Shown: positions 21,113 to 29,335 of the stretch, in pieces
Numbering within the stretch: position 1 is the first letter of the stretch
Layout of the letters: each line of letters opens with the position of its first letter
Assembly: GCF_014257025.1 (NCBI RefSeq)
Contig: NZ_JACMSF010000002.1
Coordinates: forward strand, 298,656 to 362,655
Direction: 5' to 3'
DNA length: 64,000 bases
Source: Streptomyces cupreus
Lineage (GTDB): Bacteria; Actinomycetota; Actinomycetes; Streptomycetales; Streptomycetaceae
The notes under the pieces: generated by a model
Databases searched by the model: none
The model's input: the letters and a program-made list of their open reading frames with translations, nothing else
Told to the model about the DNA's origin: nothing
Made by a program: the position numbers and the translations under genes

Positions 21113-23461
21113 ATGCCCTCACCACTGCATCCCCGTGACCAGGCGTCCTTCGTGGCGCCGCCCCCGCCTCTGATCCCCGCCGGTCCCACCGCGCTCGACC
21201 CGGTTGTCACCGCCACCATCGTGCGGGCCGGCGCGGACGCCGCGGTTCTGGACGTGCGCACCGCCGCGGGACGCGCCGGCACCCTGCGTCTGCGGCCCAC
21301 GACGGCACGATCAGTGCGGGTCACCCTCCGTATGGCGGGAGTGCCGACGGCACCGCGGGTCTCCGTCGTCGACGCGCCGGCCGGCGAACGCTGTCACACG
21401 GAGCGGGCGCCGAACGCCGTCGCACTCCAGCTCGACGCCCTGCGCGTGGAGGTCCGTCTGGCGCCCTTCTCCATGCAACTGACCGACTGTCAGGGTCACG
21501 TCCTGCGCCAGGCGACGGACGTACGGGGCCCGTCCGGGGACCTCACCGTGCTACCGCTGGGCGTCACCGAGCTCGCCGACGGCCGGCTCGCCCACCACGA
21601 CAGCTGGATCACCGAACCCGACGAGCACTTCTACGGCCTCGGTGAACGCTTCACCGGCCCTGACCTGCGCGGTCAGTCGGTCGAGTGCTGGATCCAGGAC
21701 GCCCAGGGTTCCACCGGAACCCGCTCCTACAAGGCGGTGCCCTACCTTCTCTCCAGCCGCGGCTACGCCGTCCTCGTGGACACCACGACGGCGGCGGTCT
21801 TCGACCTCGCGCACAGCAACACCGGCGCCTGGTCGATGACCGTCCCCGACGAGCTGCTCGACTACTACGTGATCACCGGCACCCCCGCCGAGTGCCTGGC
21901 CGTCTACCGCGACCTCACCGGCCCCGCCCTGCTGCCGCCCAAGTGGGCCTTCGGCCCGTGGATCTCCGGTGGTTTCCGCCAGGACACCGCGAACGAGGTC
22001 CGCGAACGCGCCCGCCGTATCCGCGAACACCGCTTCCCCTGCGACGTCCTGCACATCGACACGTACTGGCAGCCGCACGGCTCCTGGTCCGACATGCGCT
22101 GGGACACCGAGGCGTTCCCCCGACCGCGGGCGCTGGTGGAGGAATTGGGCGGGCAGGGTTTCCATGTCTCGCTCTGGATGAACCCGTACGTCGGGGTCGA
22201 CAGCCCCTTCTACGGCGAGGCGGACCGGGCCGGCTGGTTCCTGCGCAGCACCTCCTCGGGCACGACCTGGGTCGGCCAGGTCTGGGGCGGCACACATCCG
22301 GACACCGCCGTGCTGGACCTCACTCATCCCGGGGCCGTCGACTGGTTCCGGGGCCGCATCCGCCAGGCCCTCGCGAGCGGCGCGTCCGTCCTCAAGACGG
22401 ACTTCGGCGAGGCCGTCCCCGCCGACACGGTCGCCCACAACGGCATGACCGGCGACCGCCTGCACAACCTCTACCCCCTCCTCTACAACGACCTGGTCGC
22501 CGAGGTCACCCGGGAGGCCACCGCCGGCCATGGCCTGACCTGGGGCCGCTCCACCTGGACCGGCGGCCAGCGGCATGGCGCCAAGTGGACCGGCGACCCC
22601 GACGCCGGCTGGCCGGACCTGGCCTCGACGCTCCGCGCGGGCCTGTCCCTCTCCCTCTCCGGACACCCCTTCTGGAGCCATGACATCGGCGGCTTCCATG
22701 GCACTCCGGACGCCGAACTCTTCGTCCGCTGGGCCCAGTTCGGCCTGCTGTCACCACTGAGCCGATTCCACGGCATGACCTCCCGGCTGCCGTGGGACTT
22801 CGGCGAGGAGGCGTACGCGGCCGTCCTGCACGCGGCCCGCCTGCGCATGAGCCTCCTGGCCCACCTCTACTCGGCCGCCGTCGAGGCGGTCCGCACCGGC
22901 GAGCCCCTCGCCCGCCCCATGTTCCTGGACCACCCCGACCGGCCGGACGCCCACACCGCCGACCTCCAGTACCTGCTGGGCCCCGATCTGCTCGTCGCCC
23001 CGCTGTACGCGCCGGGAGGACGGCGACAGGTGTGGTTCCCTCCCGGAACCTGGCTGCCGTACCGAGGGGGCGCACCGGTCACCGGCCCGGCCTGGCACCA
23101 CGTCGAACTCCCGCTCGCCACCGCACCGCTCTGGCTGCGCGTCGGCGCCCTCCTGCTCACCATGGCCTCAGCCGACCGCGCGGGCAGTGCCCCCTTCCGC
23201 GAGGTGACGGCCGTCTGGGTGCACCCACAGGCCGCGGCCTCCCGTACGGCTCGGACGGTCCTGCATGACGAGGGCGGCGCCCGTGCCGTCATCAGCGCAG
23301 ACCTGTCCGACGGCGACCTCCTGACGGCCCGCACCGAGGGCGGCGGGCCTCGACTGCGCATCGCCGTGGGCGGGTTGCCGCACAGCGCGTCGACGGCCCT
23401 GACGGCTGTGGTGAACGGCGAGCCGACGGAGGTGGAGGCATGGCCGGGAACCGATTGGTGA
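21113..23461 (+). CDS. GH31 glycosidase, YicI-like (probable alpha-xylosidase)
   Basis: A 782-aa intracellular enzyme with no signal peptide. The GH31 barrel carries the nucleophile D430 in LKTDFGEAVP and the acid/base D495 in WTGDPDAGW, plus HDIGGFHGTPDAELFVRW and LRMSLLAHLYSAA. KTDFGE with the following HNGMTGDRLHNLYPLLYND is close to the YicI alpha-xylosidase group rather than to maltases. The exact linkage (alpha-xyloside, alpha-glucoside or alpha-galactoside) cannot be fixed by eye. CTGGAGAG precedes the ATG. It is last in the transport operon and probably cleaves the imported oligosaccharide, complementing the exported GH2 enzyme. Confidence 0.88.
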   Translation: MPSPLHPRDQASFVAPPPPLIPAGPTALDPVVTATIVRAGADAAVLDVRTAAGRAGTLRLRPTTARSVRVTLRMAGVPTAPRVSVVDAPAGERCHTERAPNAVALQLDALRVEVRLAPFSMQLTDCQGHVLRQATDVRGPSGDLTVLPLGVTELADGRLAHHDSWITEPDEHFYGLGERFTGPDLRGQSVECWIQDAQGSTGTRSYKAVPYLLSSRGYAVLVDTTTAAVFDLAHSNTGAWSMTVPDELLDYYVITGTPAECLAVYRDLTGPALLPPKWAFGPWISGGFRQDTANEVRERARRIREHRFPCDVLHIDTYWQPHGSWSDMRWDTEAFPRPRALVEELGGQGFHVSLWMNPYVGVDSPFYGEADRAGWFLRSTSSGTTWVGQVWGGTHPDTAVLDLTHPGAVDWFRGRIRQALASGASVLKTDFGEAVPADTVAHNGMTGDRLHNLYPLLYNDLVAEVTREATAGHGLTWGRSTWTGGQRHGAKWTGDPDAGWPDLASTLRAGLSLSLSGHPFWSHDIGGFHGTPDAELFVRWAQFGLLSPLSRFHGMTSRLPWDFGEEAYAAVLHAARLRMSLLAHLYSAAVEAVRTGEPLARPMFLDHPDRPDAHTADLQYLLGPDLLVAPLYAPGGRRQVWFPPGTWLPYRGGAPVTGPAWHHVELPLATAPLWLRVGALLLTMASADRAGSAPFREVTAVWVHPQAAASRTARTVLHDEGGARAVISADLSDGDLLTARTEGGGPRLRIAVGGLPHSASTALTAVVNGEPTEVEAWPGTDW

Positions 23462-23497
23462 CAGCGGCAGCCTGCCGGTGTCGCCCGCGACGTGCCG

Positions 23498-23662
23498 CTA
23501 GCGGCCCTTGATCTCGATGCCGGGAGCCGGCGTCAGGACCGGAACCCGCATCCCCGGCCACCCGCGTTCGCCGCCCCAACGTGACGTGACCGGGATCTCG
23601 ATGCGGCTCGGGGGTGCAGGTCCATACTCTGGCTGTCGGTCGCGGGTGAGGCGGAAGGACAT
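23498..23662 (-). CDS. Possible small protein or C-terminal gene remnant (54 aa)
   Basis: A 54-codon minus-strand frame reading MSFRLTRDRQPEYG near its start and GWPGMRVPVLTPAPGIEIKG at its end. The composition looks protein-like and the third positions are G+C-rich, but there is no ribosome-binding site and the family is not recognised. It may be the 3' end of a gene truncated close to the island boundary. Confidence 0.2.
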   Translation of the reverse strand: MSFRLTRDRQPEYGPAPPSRIEIPVTSRWGGERGWPGMRVPVLTPAPGIEIKGR

Positions 23663-23744
23663 GAGCGGTCTTCGATGCCTGACTGGCGAACCCGTCAGCG
23701 AACTCGGCAAGCGGTCGGTGTAAACCCTCAACGGGTGGCGAGCG

Positions 23745-23772
23745 TTGTCCGGCGGACGAGCCGTTGTAAGCT
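23745..23772 (+). promoter_or_regulatory. Orphaned panD promoter (left copy)
   Basis: TTGTCC (23745-23750), a 16-bp spacer and TAAGCT (23767-23772). The same arrangement, CTGACC-N17-TACGCT, lies at 61234-61262 before the intact panD. Each -10 lies about 60 bases before its start codon. Transcription from here would now read the stub and run into the island. Confidence 0.5.
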
Positions 23773-23863
23773 GAGAAAACAGCCCTTGACCTGCAAAAAC
23801 GCAGGCAGGGAGCCTAGATCCGGGAGTGCCTCGATGCTTCGCACCATGTTCAAGTCCAAGATC
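23751..23863 (+). repeat. Left boundary repeat of the genomic island (attL-like, panD 5' region)
   Basis: About 113 bp that align along their whole length with 61240-61353: GCCCTTGACCTGCA (23782-23795) is identical in both, followed by GCAGGCAGGGAGC, an AGATC-GGGAGT block, the start codon region and ACCATGTTCAAG, and ending in CAAGATC. The copies differ at many single bases, so they look like orthologous panD 5' ends from different strains rather than a fresh duplication. This is the pattern left when an element integrates into a gene and supplies a replacement 5' end. Confidence 0.8.
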
Positions 23864-23866
23864 TAG
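23834..23866 (+). pseudogene. panD: Truncated panD start (10 codons)
   Basis: Reads [10 protein letters not shown] then TAG. These are the first ten residues of aspartate 1-decarboxylase, identical in residues 2-10 to the intact panD at 61324, where the sequence continues HRATVTQ. The stub uses ATG where the intact copy uses GTG. The processing site Gly24-Ser25 and the whole catalytic chain are missing. Confidence 0.85.
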
Positions 23867-23910
23867 CACCTGGACGTTTGTGCAGGTCAGGGCCCTGTTG
23901 GCTCACCTCG

Positions 23911-23961
23911 GGTCAGCAAAACGGTCAGCATGTGTCGCAGTCGAGTCCCCGCTTGCTGACC
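23911..23961 (+). repeat. Three GGTCAGCA octamers inside the left island end (possible integrase arm sites)
   Basis: GGTCAGCA at 23911-23918 and 23923-23930 (direct, 12-bp pitch) and its complement TGCTGACC at 23954-23961. At the other end GTCAGCA occurs at 61193-61199 and GCTGACC at 61233-61239. Tyrosine recombinases of integrative elements use such short repeated arm-type sites beside the crossover site. Confidence 0.5.
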
Positions 23962-24046
23962 GCCCGCCCGCTGTGTGGGCGCGAGTGTCTGATTACTGAC
24001 GTGCGCTCGGAACGTTCGACATGTGGCCCGATAGCTCGCCCGCGGC

Positions 24047-24200
24047 ATGGGGTCCTCCTTCGAGGACTACGACTGCGCCAGGCCGACCCGTTGCCCTTGC
24101 TCGAACTCGTACGCGACTCGGTTCAGGGCCTTCTCGAGAAGCAGCGTGAAGAGCGGCATCTCCATGAGGGATCCCAGGCGGCAGACATAGGTATGTGTAC
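24047..24200 (+). pseudogene. Degraded phage-type integrase N-terminus
   Basis: From the ATG at 24047 the frame reads MGSSFEDYDCARPTRCPC and then SYATRFRA; the next part of the match continues in another frame as LLEKQREERHLHEG. Together these resemble the N-terminal arm-binding region of actinobacterial tyrosine integrases (FxDYxCxRPxRCPHxYTIRFRDxxGKQREE). At least one frameshift separates the halves, and the rest of the gene is absent. Position next to the left boundary repeat fits an integrase of the island. The match is from memory and short, so treat it as a hypothesis. Confidence 0.4.
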
Positions 24201-24202
24201 AC

Positions 24203-24254
24203 TGTCAACGCACTCTCTTGATTGATGGAGCCATAGGACCCGTGTACGGTGACG
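24203..24254 (+). promoter_or_regulatory. Promoter with bipartite island element; leaderless start for the HTH-methylase gene
   Basis: TGTCAACGCA (24203-24212), 29 bases, then GTGTACGGTGACG (24242-24254). The same two blocks with the same 29-base gap precede the kinase-helicase gene (51984-52035, minus strand). TACGGT (24245-24250) forms the -10 with TTGATG 17 bases upstream. The ATG at 24258 lies seven bases after the -10, so the mRNA is probably leaderless. Confidence 0.65.
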
Positions 24255-24257
24255 CGC

Positions 24258-25919
24258 ATGGCAGACCATCCCGCCCCGCCAGTCGGTGGACCGCTTGTCA
24301 CCGGCTCCGAGATCGCCCGGCTCGCTGGTGTCACGCGTGCCGCAGTCTCCAACTGGAGGCGGCGGTACGAGGACTTTCCCGCGCCCGCAGGCGGCGGTGC
24401 GAACAGTCCGCTGTTCGACCTGGCCGCGGTGCAGGCGTGGCTGGACAAACAGCGCAAGGGGCAGGACGTCTCGGAGGAGGTGCAGCTGTGGCAGGCCCTG
24501 CGAGCGGCCTACGGCGACGAGATGATCGGCGGGCTCGCCGATGTCGCCCAGCTGCTCGCCGGTGCCGAGGGCGAGGCCCCGGAAGCTCTGCCAACGGATG
24601 CCGTTCGACTGGCGCGGAAGCTCGGCAACAGTGGATCACCCGGTGACGTGTTGAGCGCGCTTACCGAGCGCTTCACCGACTCAGTGCGCCGGGCCGGGTC
24701 CGACCAGGTCACATCACCGCGCATCGTCCATGCGGTGCGGCACTTTGCAGGCGAGGTGCCTGCTGATGCGACCCTCTTCGATCCGGCGTGCGGTATCGGA
24801 ACGCTCCTGTTGACTGTCGGACCCGAGCTCGGGCCAAAGCGCTATGGTCAGGAGGCCGACGCCCGCAGTGCTCGATTCGCGCAGCTGCGAGCCGATCTCA
24901 CGGGACGCACCGGCGTCGACATCCTCACCGGAGATTCCCTGCGCGACGACCACTGGCCGGACCTCAAGGCCGATCTCGTCGTCTGCGATCCGCCCGTCGG
25001 TGGCACCGACTGGGGACGCGAGGACCTGCTCCTCGACCCCCGGTGGGAGCTCGGCACACCCTCGCGTGCCGAAGGCGAACTCGCCTGGCTGCAACACGCC
25101 TACGCGCACACCGGTCCGGGCGGGCGCGTCCTCTTGGTCATGCCCGCCTCGGTCGCCTACCGAAAGGCCGGCCGCCGTATCCGGGCCGAGCTCGTGCGCC
25201 GCGGCATCCTCACGCACGTCATCGCACTACCACCTGGGAGCGCTGCCTCGCATGCCCTCCCCGTGCACCTCTGGCATTTGCGTCGCCCGCAGTCCCCGGA
25301 TGATGCCGTCGCCAGGGTGCGCATGGTCGACCTTACGGCGAACGATCTGGACGGCCCGCTGGAGCCAGGGCCCGACCAGACGGCGGACGTACCCCTGATC
25401 GAACTCCTCGACGACGCCGTGGATCTCACTCCCGGCCGTCACGTCGAGGAGTCCCACCGCGACTACGCGACCGAGTACCGGGCTCTGCGGCAGGAGTTGG
25501 CCGAGCAGGTGCGGCTGCTGGCCGACCTGCTGCCGACCTTGATGGGGGGCGTCGGCTCCAGCGCCCTGGAGGGGCCGTCCGTCAGTGTCGCCGACCTCGC
25601 GCGTGCCGGGCTGGTCGAGTACGGCGATCCGGAGCCGGTTTCGGCGAGCGATCAGCTCGACACCGACTATCTCCAGGGTTTTCTGCGCAGCGCGGCGAAC
25701 ACCCGCCGGTCCACAAGCGCCAGCGGCACCTACCGGCTCGACGGCAAGGGCGCCCGCATCCCGCAGATGGACATCGCCGAACAGCGTCGCTACGGGGCAG
25801 CGTTCCGCGCACTGCAGGAGTTCGAGGAGCGGGCGCGGAAGGTGGCCGAACTCAGCAAGCAGGCAGCGTCGCTGGCACGGGACGGGCTCGGCAACGGGGC
25901 GCTTACACCAGGGGATTGA
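24258..25919 (+). CDS. HTH domain-N6 DNA methylase-like protein (HsdM/class I SAM fold)
   Basis: A 553-aa cytosolic protein. The N-terminus is a helix-turn-helix (GSEIARLAGVTRAAVSNW, about 15-32), followed by a helical region. A class I SAM-dependent methylase core follows, with motif I FDPACGIGTLLL (about 174-185) and motif IV VVCDPPVGG (about 241-249). Adenine methylases normally have (N/D)PP(Y/F); the aromatic is V here, so activity or target is uncertain. The C-terminal 150 residues (DTDYLQGFLRS, EQRRYGAAFRALQEFEERARKVAEL) resemble the specificity-like tail of streptomycete orphan HsdM proteins. The ATG at 24258 fits a leaderless transcript. It is the first island gene and is convergent with the helicase gene. 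Confidence 0.8.
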   Translation: MADHPAPPVGGPLVTGSEIARLAGVTRAAVSNWRRRYEDFPAPAGGGANSPLFDLAAVQAWLDKQRKGQDVSEEVQLWQALRAAYGDEMIGGLADVAQLLAGAEGEAPEALPTDAVRLARKLGNSGSPGDVLSALTERFTDSVRRAGSDQVTSPRIVHAVRHFAGEVPADATLFDPACGIGTLLLTVGPELGPKRYGQEADARSARFAQLRADLTGRTGVDILTGDSLRDDHWPDLKADLVVCDPPVGGTDWGREDLLLDPRWELGTPSRAEGELAWLQHAYAHTGPGGRVLLVMPASVAYRKAGRRIRAELVRRGILTHVIALPPGSAASHALPVHLWHLRRPQSPDDAVARVRMVDLTANDLDGPLEPGPDQTADVPLIELLDDAVDLTPGRHVEESHRDYATEYRALRQELAEQVRLLADLLPTLMGGVGSSALEGPSVSVADLARAGLVEYGDPEPVSASDQLDTDYLQGFLRSAANTRRSTSASGTYRLDGKGARIPQMDIAEQRRYGAAFRALQEFEERARKVAELSKQAASLARDGLGNGALTPGD

Positions 25920-25947
25920 CGGGCAGTCACGTCATCGGAGCGGTACG

Positions 25948-28092
25948 TCACTTCGCCTGCGGAACGAATGGACTGGCCGATCCGCTCCACGACACCGCCA
26001 GCGCCTCCCGCGCCCGTGTGCAGGCCACGAACAGCAGACACCGCTCCCGGAGCAGGTCCGAGTCGTGCTGCAGCGCATCCACGGAGGCCGGCGTCACTTC
26101 GCGGGCGAAGGGGAGCGCGCTCGCCGTCGCTCCGAGGACGGCGACGCAGCGGAACTCCAGTCCCTTCATGGCGTGCATCGTGGCCAGCCGTACGCCCTCC
26201 GCATCCGGTCCCGGATTGTCTCTGACCCGGACCACCGGCACCCGGGCCGCGGCCAGCTTGTCGTACGCCTTGTCGAGCAGCACGTTGAAGCGGGCGCACA
26301 CGCCAATCTCCGACGGCCGGATGCCCTGCGCGATCCAAGCCTCGACGCGTTCGACGAGCGCCGCGATCTCCGCCTGCTCCGAGGCGTACCCGTCCACGTG
26401 CGGTCTGCGGCCGTGCAGGAGCGACCGGTAACCCGCCAGGGTGTCGCTGCCCTCGCCGCCCAGGTCGTCGACCGACACCGGGCTGAGGATGCCTGTCGAC
26501 CAGGCGAGGATCTCCTCCGTGCTGCGGTAGTTGATGCGCAGGCGGTGCGTGCGCCCGGCCACCGAGATACCGAGCGAACCGAGTGAGACCTTCGAGTCGT
26601 AGATCCGCTGGTGCGGGTCGCCGGTGATGAACAGGTCATCGCTGCCGGGCGCCACCGCGCCACGTAGGACGCGCCACTGGGCCGGGTGCAGATCCTGTGC
26701 CTCGTCGACCACGACGTGGTCGTGCGTGGGTGAGGAAGCCGCCAGGAGCTCGGCCGCGCGGGCGCACACCTTGAGGTGGGTAGTGGACTTCCGGTCGCGG
26801 AGCATGCACTCGAACAGCTCGACGGCGGGCCACAGTTGCTCCCGCTTGGTCGGCGACAGTGCGCTTCCGCGACCGCGCCGGGAGGCCGCGCGGTAGTCGT
26901 CCAGGCTGCGCAGGTCCTGGGCGAGGACGACGTGGCGGTACTCCTGGGCCAGGAACTGCTCCGTCCATGGCAGGCCGAGCTTCTTGACGACCCGCTGCCA
27001 CACCTGCCGCTCCTCCCGGTCGCCGATCGGGGAGGGCGCCCGGCCGTCGAGACGGGTCACGATGCCGTGCGCGTAGGCATTGACCGTGGTCACCTCGACA
27101 CGGGTGAGCAGCGACTCGTCGTCGTCCAGGAGAGCGGTCAGGTTTTCCCGCAACGACGCGGCCAGGGCATTGGTGAACGTGGTGAGCAGCACGCGGGCGT
27201 CCGGGGAGCGGGTGAGCAGGTGCTTGACCCTGTGCAGTGCCGCGACCGTCTTGCCGGTCCCCGGGCCGCCGGTGACCTGCACCGGGCCGCCGTACGACAC
27301 CCGGTAGGCGACACGGCGCTGCGAGGGGTGCAGGAATACCCGCCAGGCCGCGAACGGCTTCTCCAGGATGTCGGCGAGCTCCTCCGGGCCGGTGACCAGG
27401 GTGATGCGGCTCGTGGTGTTGGCGATGACGACGGCCAGGCTCTCATCCGGGTCGGGCCCCGCATCGACGGGCCGCCGGACGGCGACCACGTCCCGGTACA
27501 CCTCCTCGGGGCTAAACCCCTCGGCCAGATACTGCAACACCTCGCACTGGTCCTCCGGCAGCAGTGTCTCGAAGGCCCGTAGCTGCGCCTTGTCGAGGAT
27601 GGTCCGCACCGCCCTGAGTACCTGGTCGTCGATGCCGAGTTCGCGCAGCACCGTGTCCGAGTACTTCGCGAAGAGCAGCGAGTCGGCGACCGCGGCGGCC
27701 TTCTCCAGGGCCGGGGTCAGCTGTTCGATCGCCGCGACGTTGCGGACCTCCAGCGCCCGGGTCGCGGAGTTCGTCGTGTACAGCCGCTTCGCGGCCCAGG
27801 TGTAGGCGTCGTCGTGGGGGACGACGTTGACGAGCAGGAAGACGTCACTGCCGTCGTCCGGGGCGAGGACGACGCCCCGCCAGAAGTCGTTGATGCGGAT
27901 GGTCCGCATGCGTGGGTCGCGGGCGTTCTCCACGGACTCCAGGTGCAGCCCCTTGTCCGCCTGCAGTTCGGGTACGGTGAGCTGCTGGAACTTCTGCATC
28001 GCCTTGCGCACACCGGCTTTGACGGGCCGCTCCAGGACGTCGTAGCTCTCCCAGAAGCTGTTGGCGAACGCGAGCTGCGGCACGAGGCGCAC
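25948..28092 (-). CDS. UvrD/Rep-like superfamily I helicase with N-terminal RelE-like segment
   Basis: 714 aa. The first 100 residues (HLESVENARDPRMRTIRIND, FLLVNVVPHDDAYTWA) resemble the RelE/ParE-type fold that precedes the helicase in several actinobacterial UvrD-like proteins; whether it has nuclease activity is unknown. SF1A motifs follow: Walker A GGPGTGKTVAALH (about 272-284), Walker B VVVDEAQDLHPAQW (near 459), motif IV LRINYRSTEEIL, motif V ATMHAMKGLEFR and motif VI VACTRAREALAVSW. The start is GTG at 28092, with a second GTG three codons on. It lies 31 bases downstream of mcrC on the same strand, so it probably belongs to the mcrBC operon. Confidence 0.85.
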   Translation of the reverse strand: MRLVPQLAFANSFWESYDVLERPVKAGVRKAMQKFQQLTVPELQADKGLHLESVENARDPRMRTIRINDFWRGVVLAPDDGSDVFLLVNVVPHDDAYTWAAKRLYTTNSATRALEVRNVAAIEQLTPALEKAAAVADSLLFAKYSDTVLRELGIDDQVLRAVRTILDKAQLRAFETLLPEDQCEVLQYLAEGFSPEEVYRDVVAVRRPVDAGPDPDESLAVVIANTTSRITLVTGPEELADILEKPFAAWRVFLHPSQRRVAYRVSYGGPVQVTGGPGTGKTVAALHRVKHLLTRSPDARVLLTTFTNALAASLRENLTALLDDDESLLTRVEVTTVNAYAHGIVTRLDGRAPSPIGDREERQVWQRVVKKLGLPWTEQFLAQEYRHVVLAQDLRSLDDYRAASRRGRGSALSPTKREQLWPAVELFECMLRDRKSTTHLKVCARAAELLAASSPTHDHVVVDEAQDLHPAQWRVLRGAVAPGSDDLFITGDPHQRIYDSKVSLGSLGISVAGRTHRLRINYRSTEEILAWSTGILSPVSVDDLGGEGSDTLAGYRSLLHGRRPHVDGYASEQAEIAALVERVEAWIAQGIRPSEIGVCARFNVLLDKAYDKLAAARVPVVRVRDNPGPDAEGVRLATMHAMKGLEFRCVAVLGATASALPFAREVTPASVDALQHDSDLLRERCLLFVACTRAREALAVSWSGSASPFVPQAK

Positions 28093-28123
28093 TCCCCACC
28101 CTGAACGGACACTCCGCAGTCGA

Positions 28124-29335
28124 TCATACGCGCGGGGTGCTCACCAGACTGGCGGCCACCTTCTTCACATCCGAGAGCAGCCCGGAGGGTTCCTGGTCGA
28201 GGTCGAGGGCGTGCTGGTGGATGACGACGCCCGCGTGCCGCACCCTGTGGGCCGCGTGCGGCGCGTTGCCCTTGGCGTACACCAGGTGGCCTTCGCGCAG
28301 GCCCAGGGCGGTGCAGTACGCGAGCATCTGGTAGAGGTCGGCGTCTGGAAAACCGTCCCGCTTCTCGGCCTTGTACTTGGCGTCCACCACGGCGCACGGG
28401 GCGCCGTTCGGCCCGTACAGCACGAAATCGGGCTTCATGCGGATCGCGGCCGCCTCGTCGAGGTGATGCGGATCCTGGAGCCGCGCCGAGTGCCCGAGGC
28501 TACGGCATGCCTCACGCAGTGCCACGGTCACGAAGTCCTCGAAGAGCTTGTTCATGTCGAACAGGAACGCGTCGACGCGCAGTCCGCCGGGCGCGTGCTC
28601 GACGGAGGCGTTCTCCAGGACGGTACGGGCGAGATGCAGGGCGTGCTGGTAGCGCGAGTTGAGTCGGTTCGGTTGCCAGGCAGGCAGCGGCCGACCGCGC
28701 ACGATCACCGTGACATCGGCCAGGCGGGCACGCTGGTGGAGCAGCCCGCGACGCACATCGTGGGGTACGCCGGGCAGCCGCAGAAGGCGCTCGACGGCGG
28801 CGCGCAGCAGGCGGTTCTCCGCGATGTCGGTGGTGAACTCGTCGTACGTCACCTCCACCGGCAGCGTCGCTCCGAACCGCCGCCGTATCTGCTCGGCTTC
28901 CCGGATGCGACCCCGGACGACCAGGGACGTCGCCTCGGTCACCAGATATCCCTGGAGGAGCCCTTGCCGCAGGGCGCGGTCGATCTGCCGCTCCACGGCA
29001 TGGGCGAGTGCGGGAAGCAGATCGTGGTGTTCGGCGACGTCGACCTCCCCCTCTCGCCAGCCGCCCTTCGGGTCGAGGCTGTACCCGAGGAGGAAGAACA
29101 GGCGGGCGACGGGGACCTTGGGGGTGACGCGTACGGTGATCGGCTGGTCATTCCCTGGCACCGCGACCGCCACGGCGCCGACCTTGCTGCCGGCCCGCAG
29201 TGACCAGTGCCCCGAGACGTACGGATCAGGAGCCGCGTCGACGATGTCCCCGGCCGCCAGCGCGCGTCCGACAGTGTCCGGCAGGGCGACGCCCATGGCC
29301 GGTGCGTGCTCGACGAGTTCGACGACCTGGGTCAC
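28124..29335 (-). CDS. mcrC: McrC-like nuclease subunit of a McrBC type IV restriction system
   Basis: 403 aa. The McrC N-terminal domain (VTVRVTPKVPVARLFFLLGY), the middle region and a C-terminal PD-(D/E)XK nuclease are visible: MKPDFVLYG (about 298-306) followed by AVVDAKYK (about 312-320) and QMLAYCTALGL. McrC binds the McrB ring and cuts DNA after translocation at modified cytosine sites. The GTG start at 29333-29335 overlaps the mcrB stop by four bases (GTGA), so the two are translationally coupled. The longer upstream open frame overlaps mcrB and was rejected. Confidence 0.9.
   Translation of the reverse strand: MTQVVELVEHAPAMGVALPDTVGRALAAGDIVDAAPDPYVSGHWSLRAGSKVGAVAVAVPGNDQPITVRVTPKVPVARLFFLLGYSLDPKGGWREGEVDVAEHHDLLPALAHAVERQIDRALRQGLLQGYLVTEATSLVVRGRIREAEQIRRRFGATLPVEVTYDEFTTDIAENRLLRAAVERLLRLPGVPHDVRRGLLHQRARLADVTVIVRGRPLPAWQPNRLNSRYQHALHLARTVLENASVEHAPGGLRVDAFLFDMNKLFEDFVTVALREACRSLGHSARLQDPHHLDEAAAIRMKPDFVLYGPNGAPCAVVDAKYKAEKRDGFPDADLYQMLAYCTALGLREGHLVYAKGNAPHAAHRVRHAGVVIHQHALDLDQEPSGLLSDVKKVAASLVSTPRV

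Noticed and set aside
23834..23866. panD stub as a functional small peptide gene
   Set aside because: The ten codons and their leader match panD exactly in place; a truncated gene explains them better than a dedicated peptide.
24258..28092. Complete BREX or Pgl system
   Set aside because: No PglZ phosphatase, BrxL or BrxA/B-like gene was seen; the kinase is fused to a helicase and the partners are DrmA, DrmB and DrmD types, which fits DISARM better.
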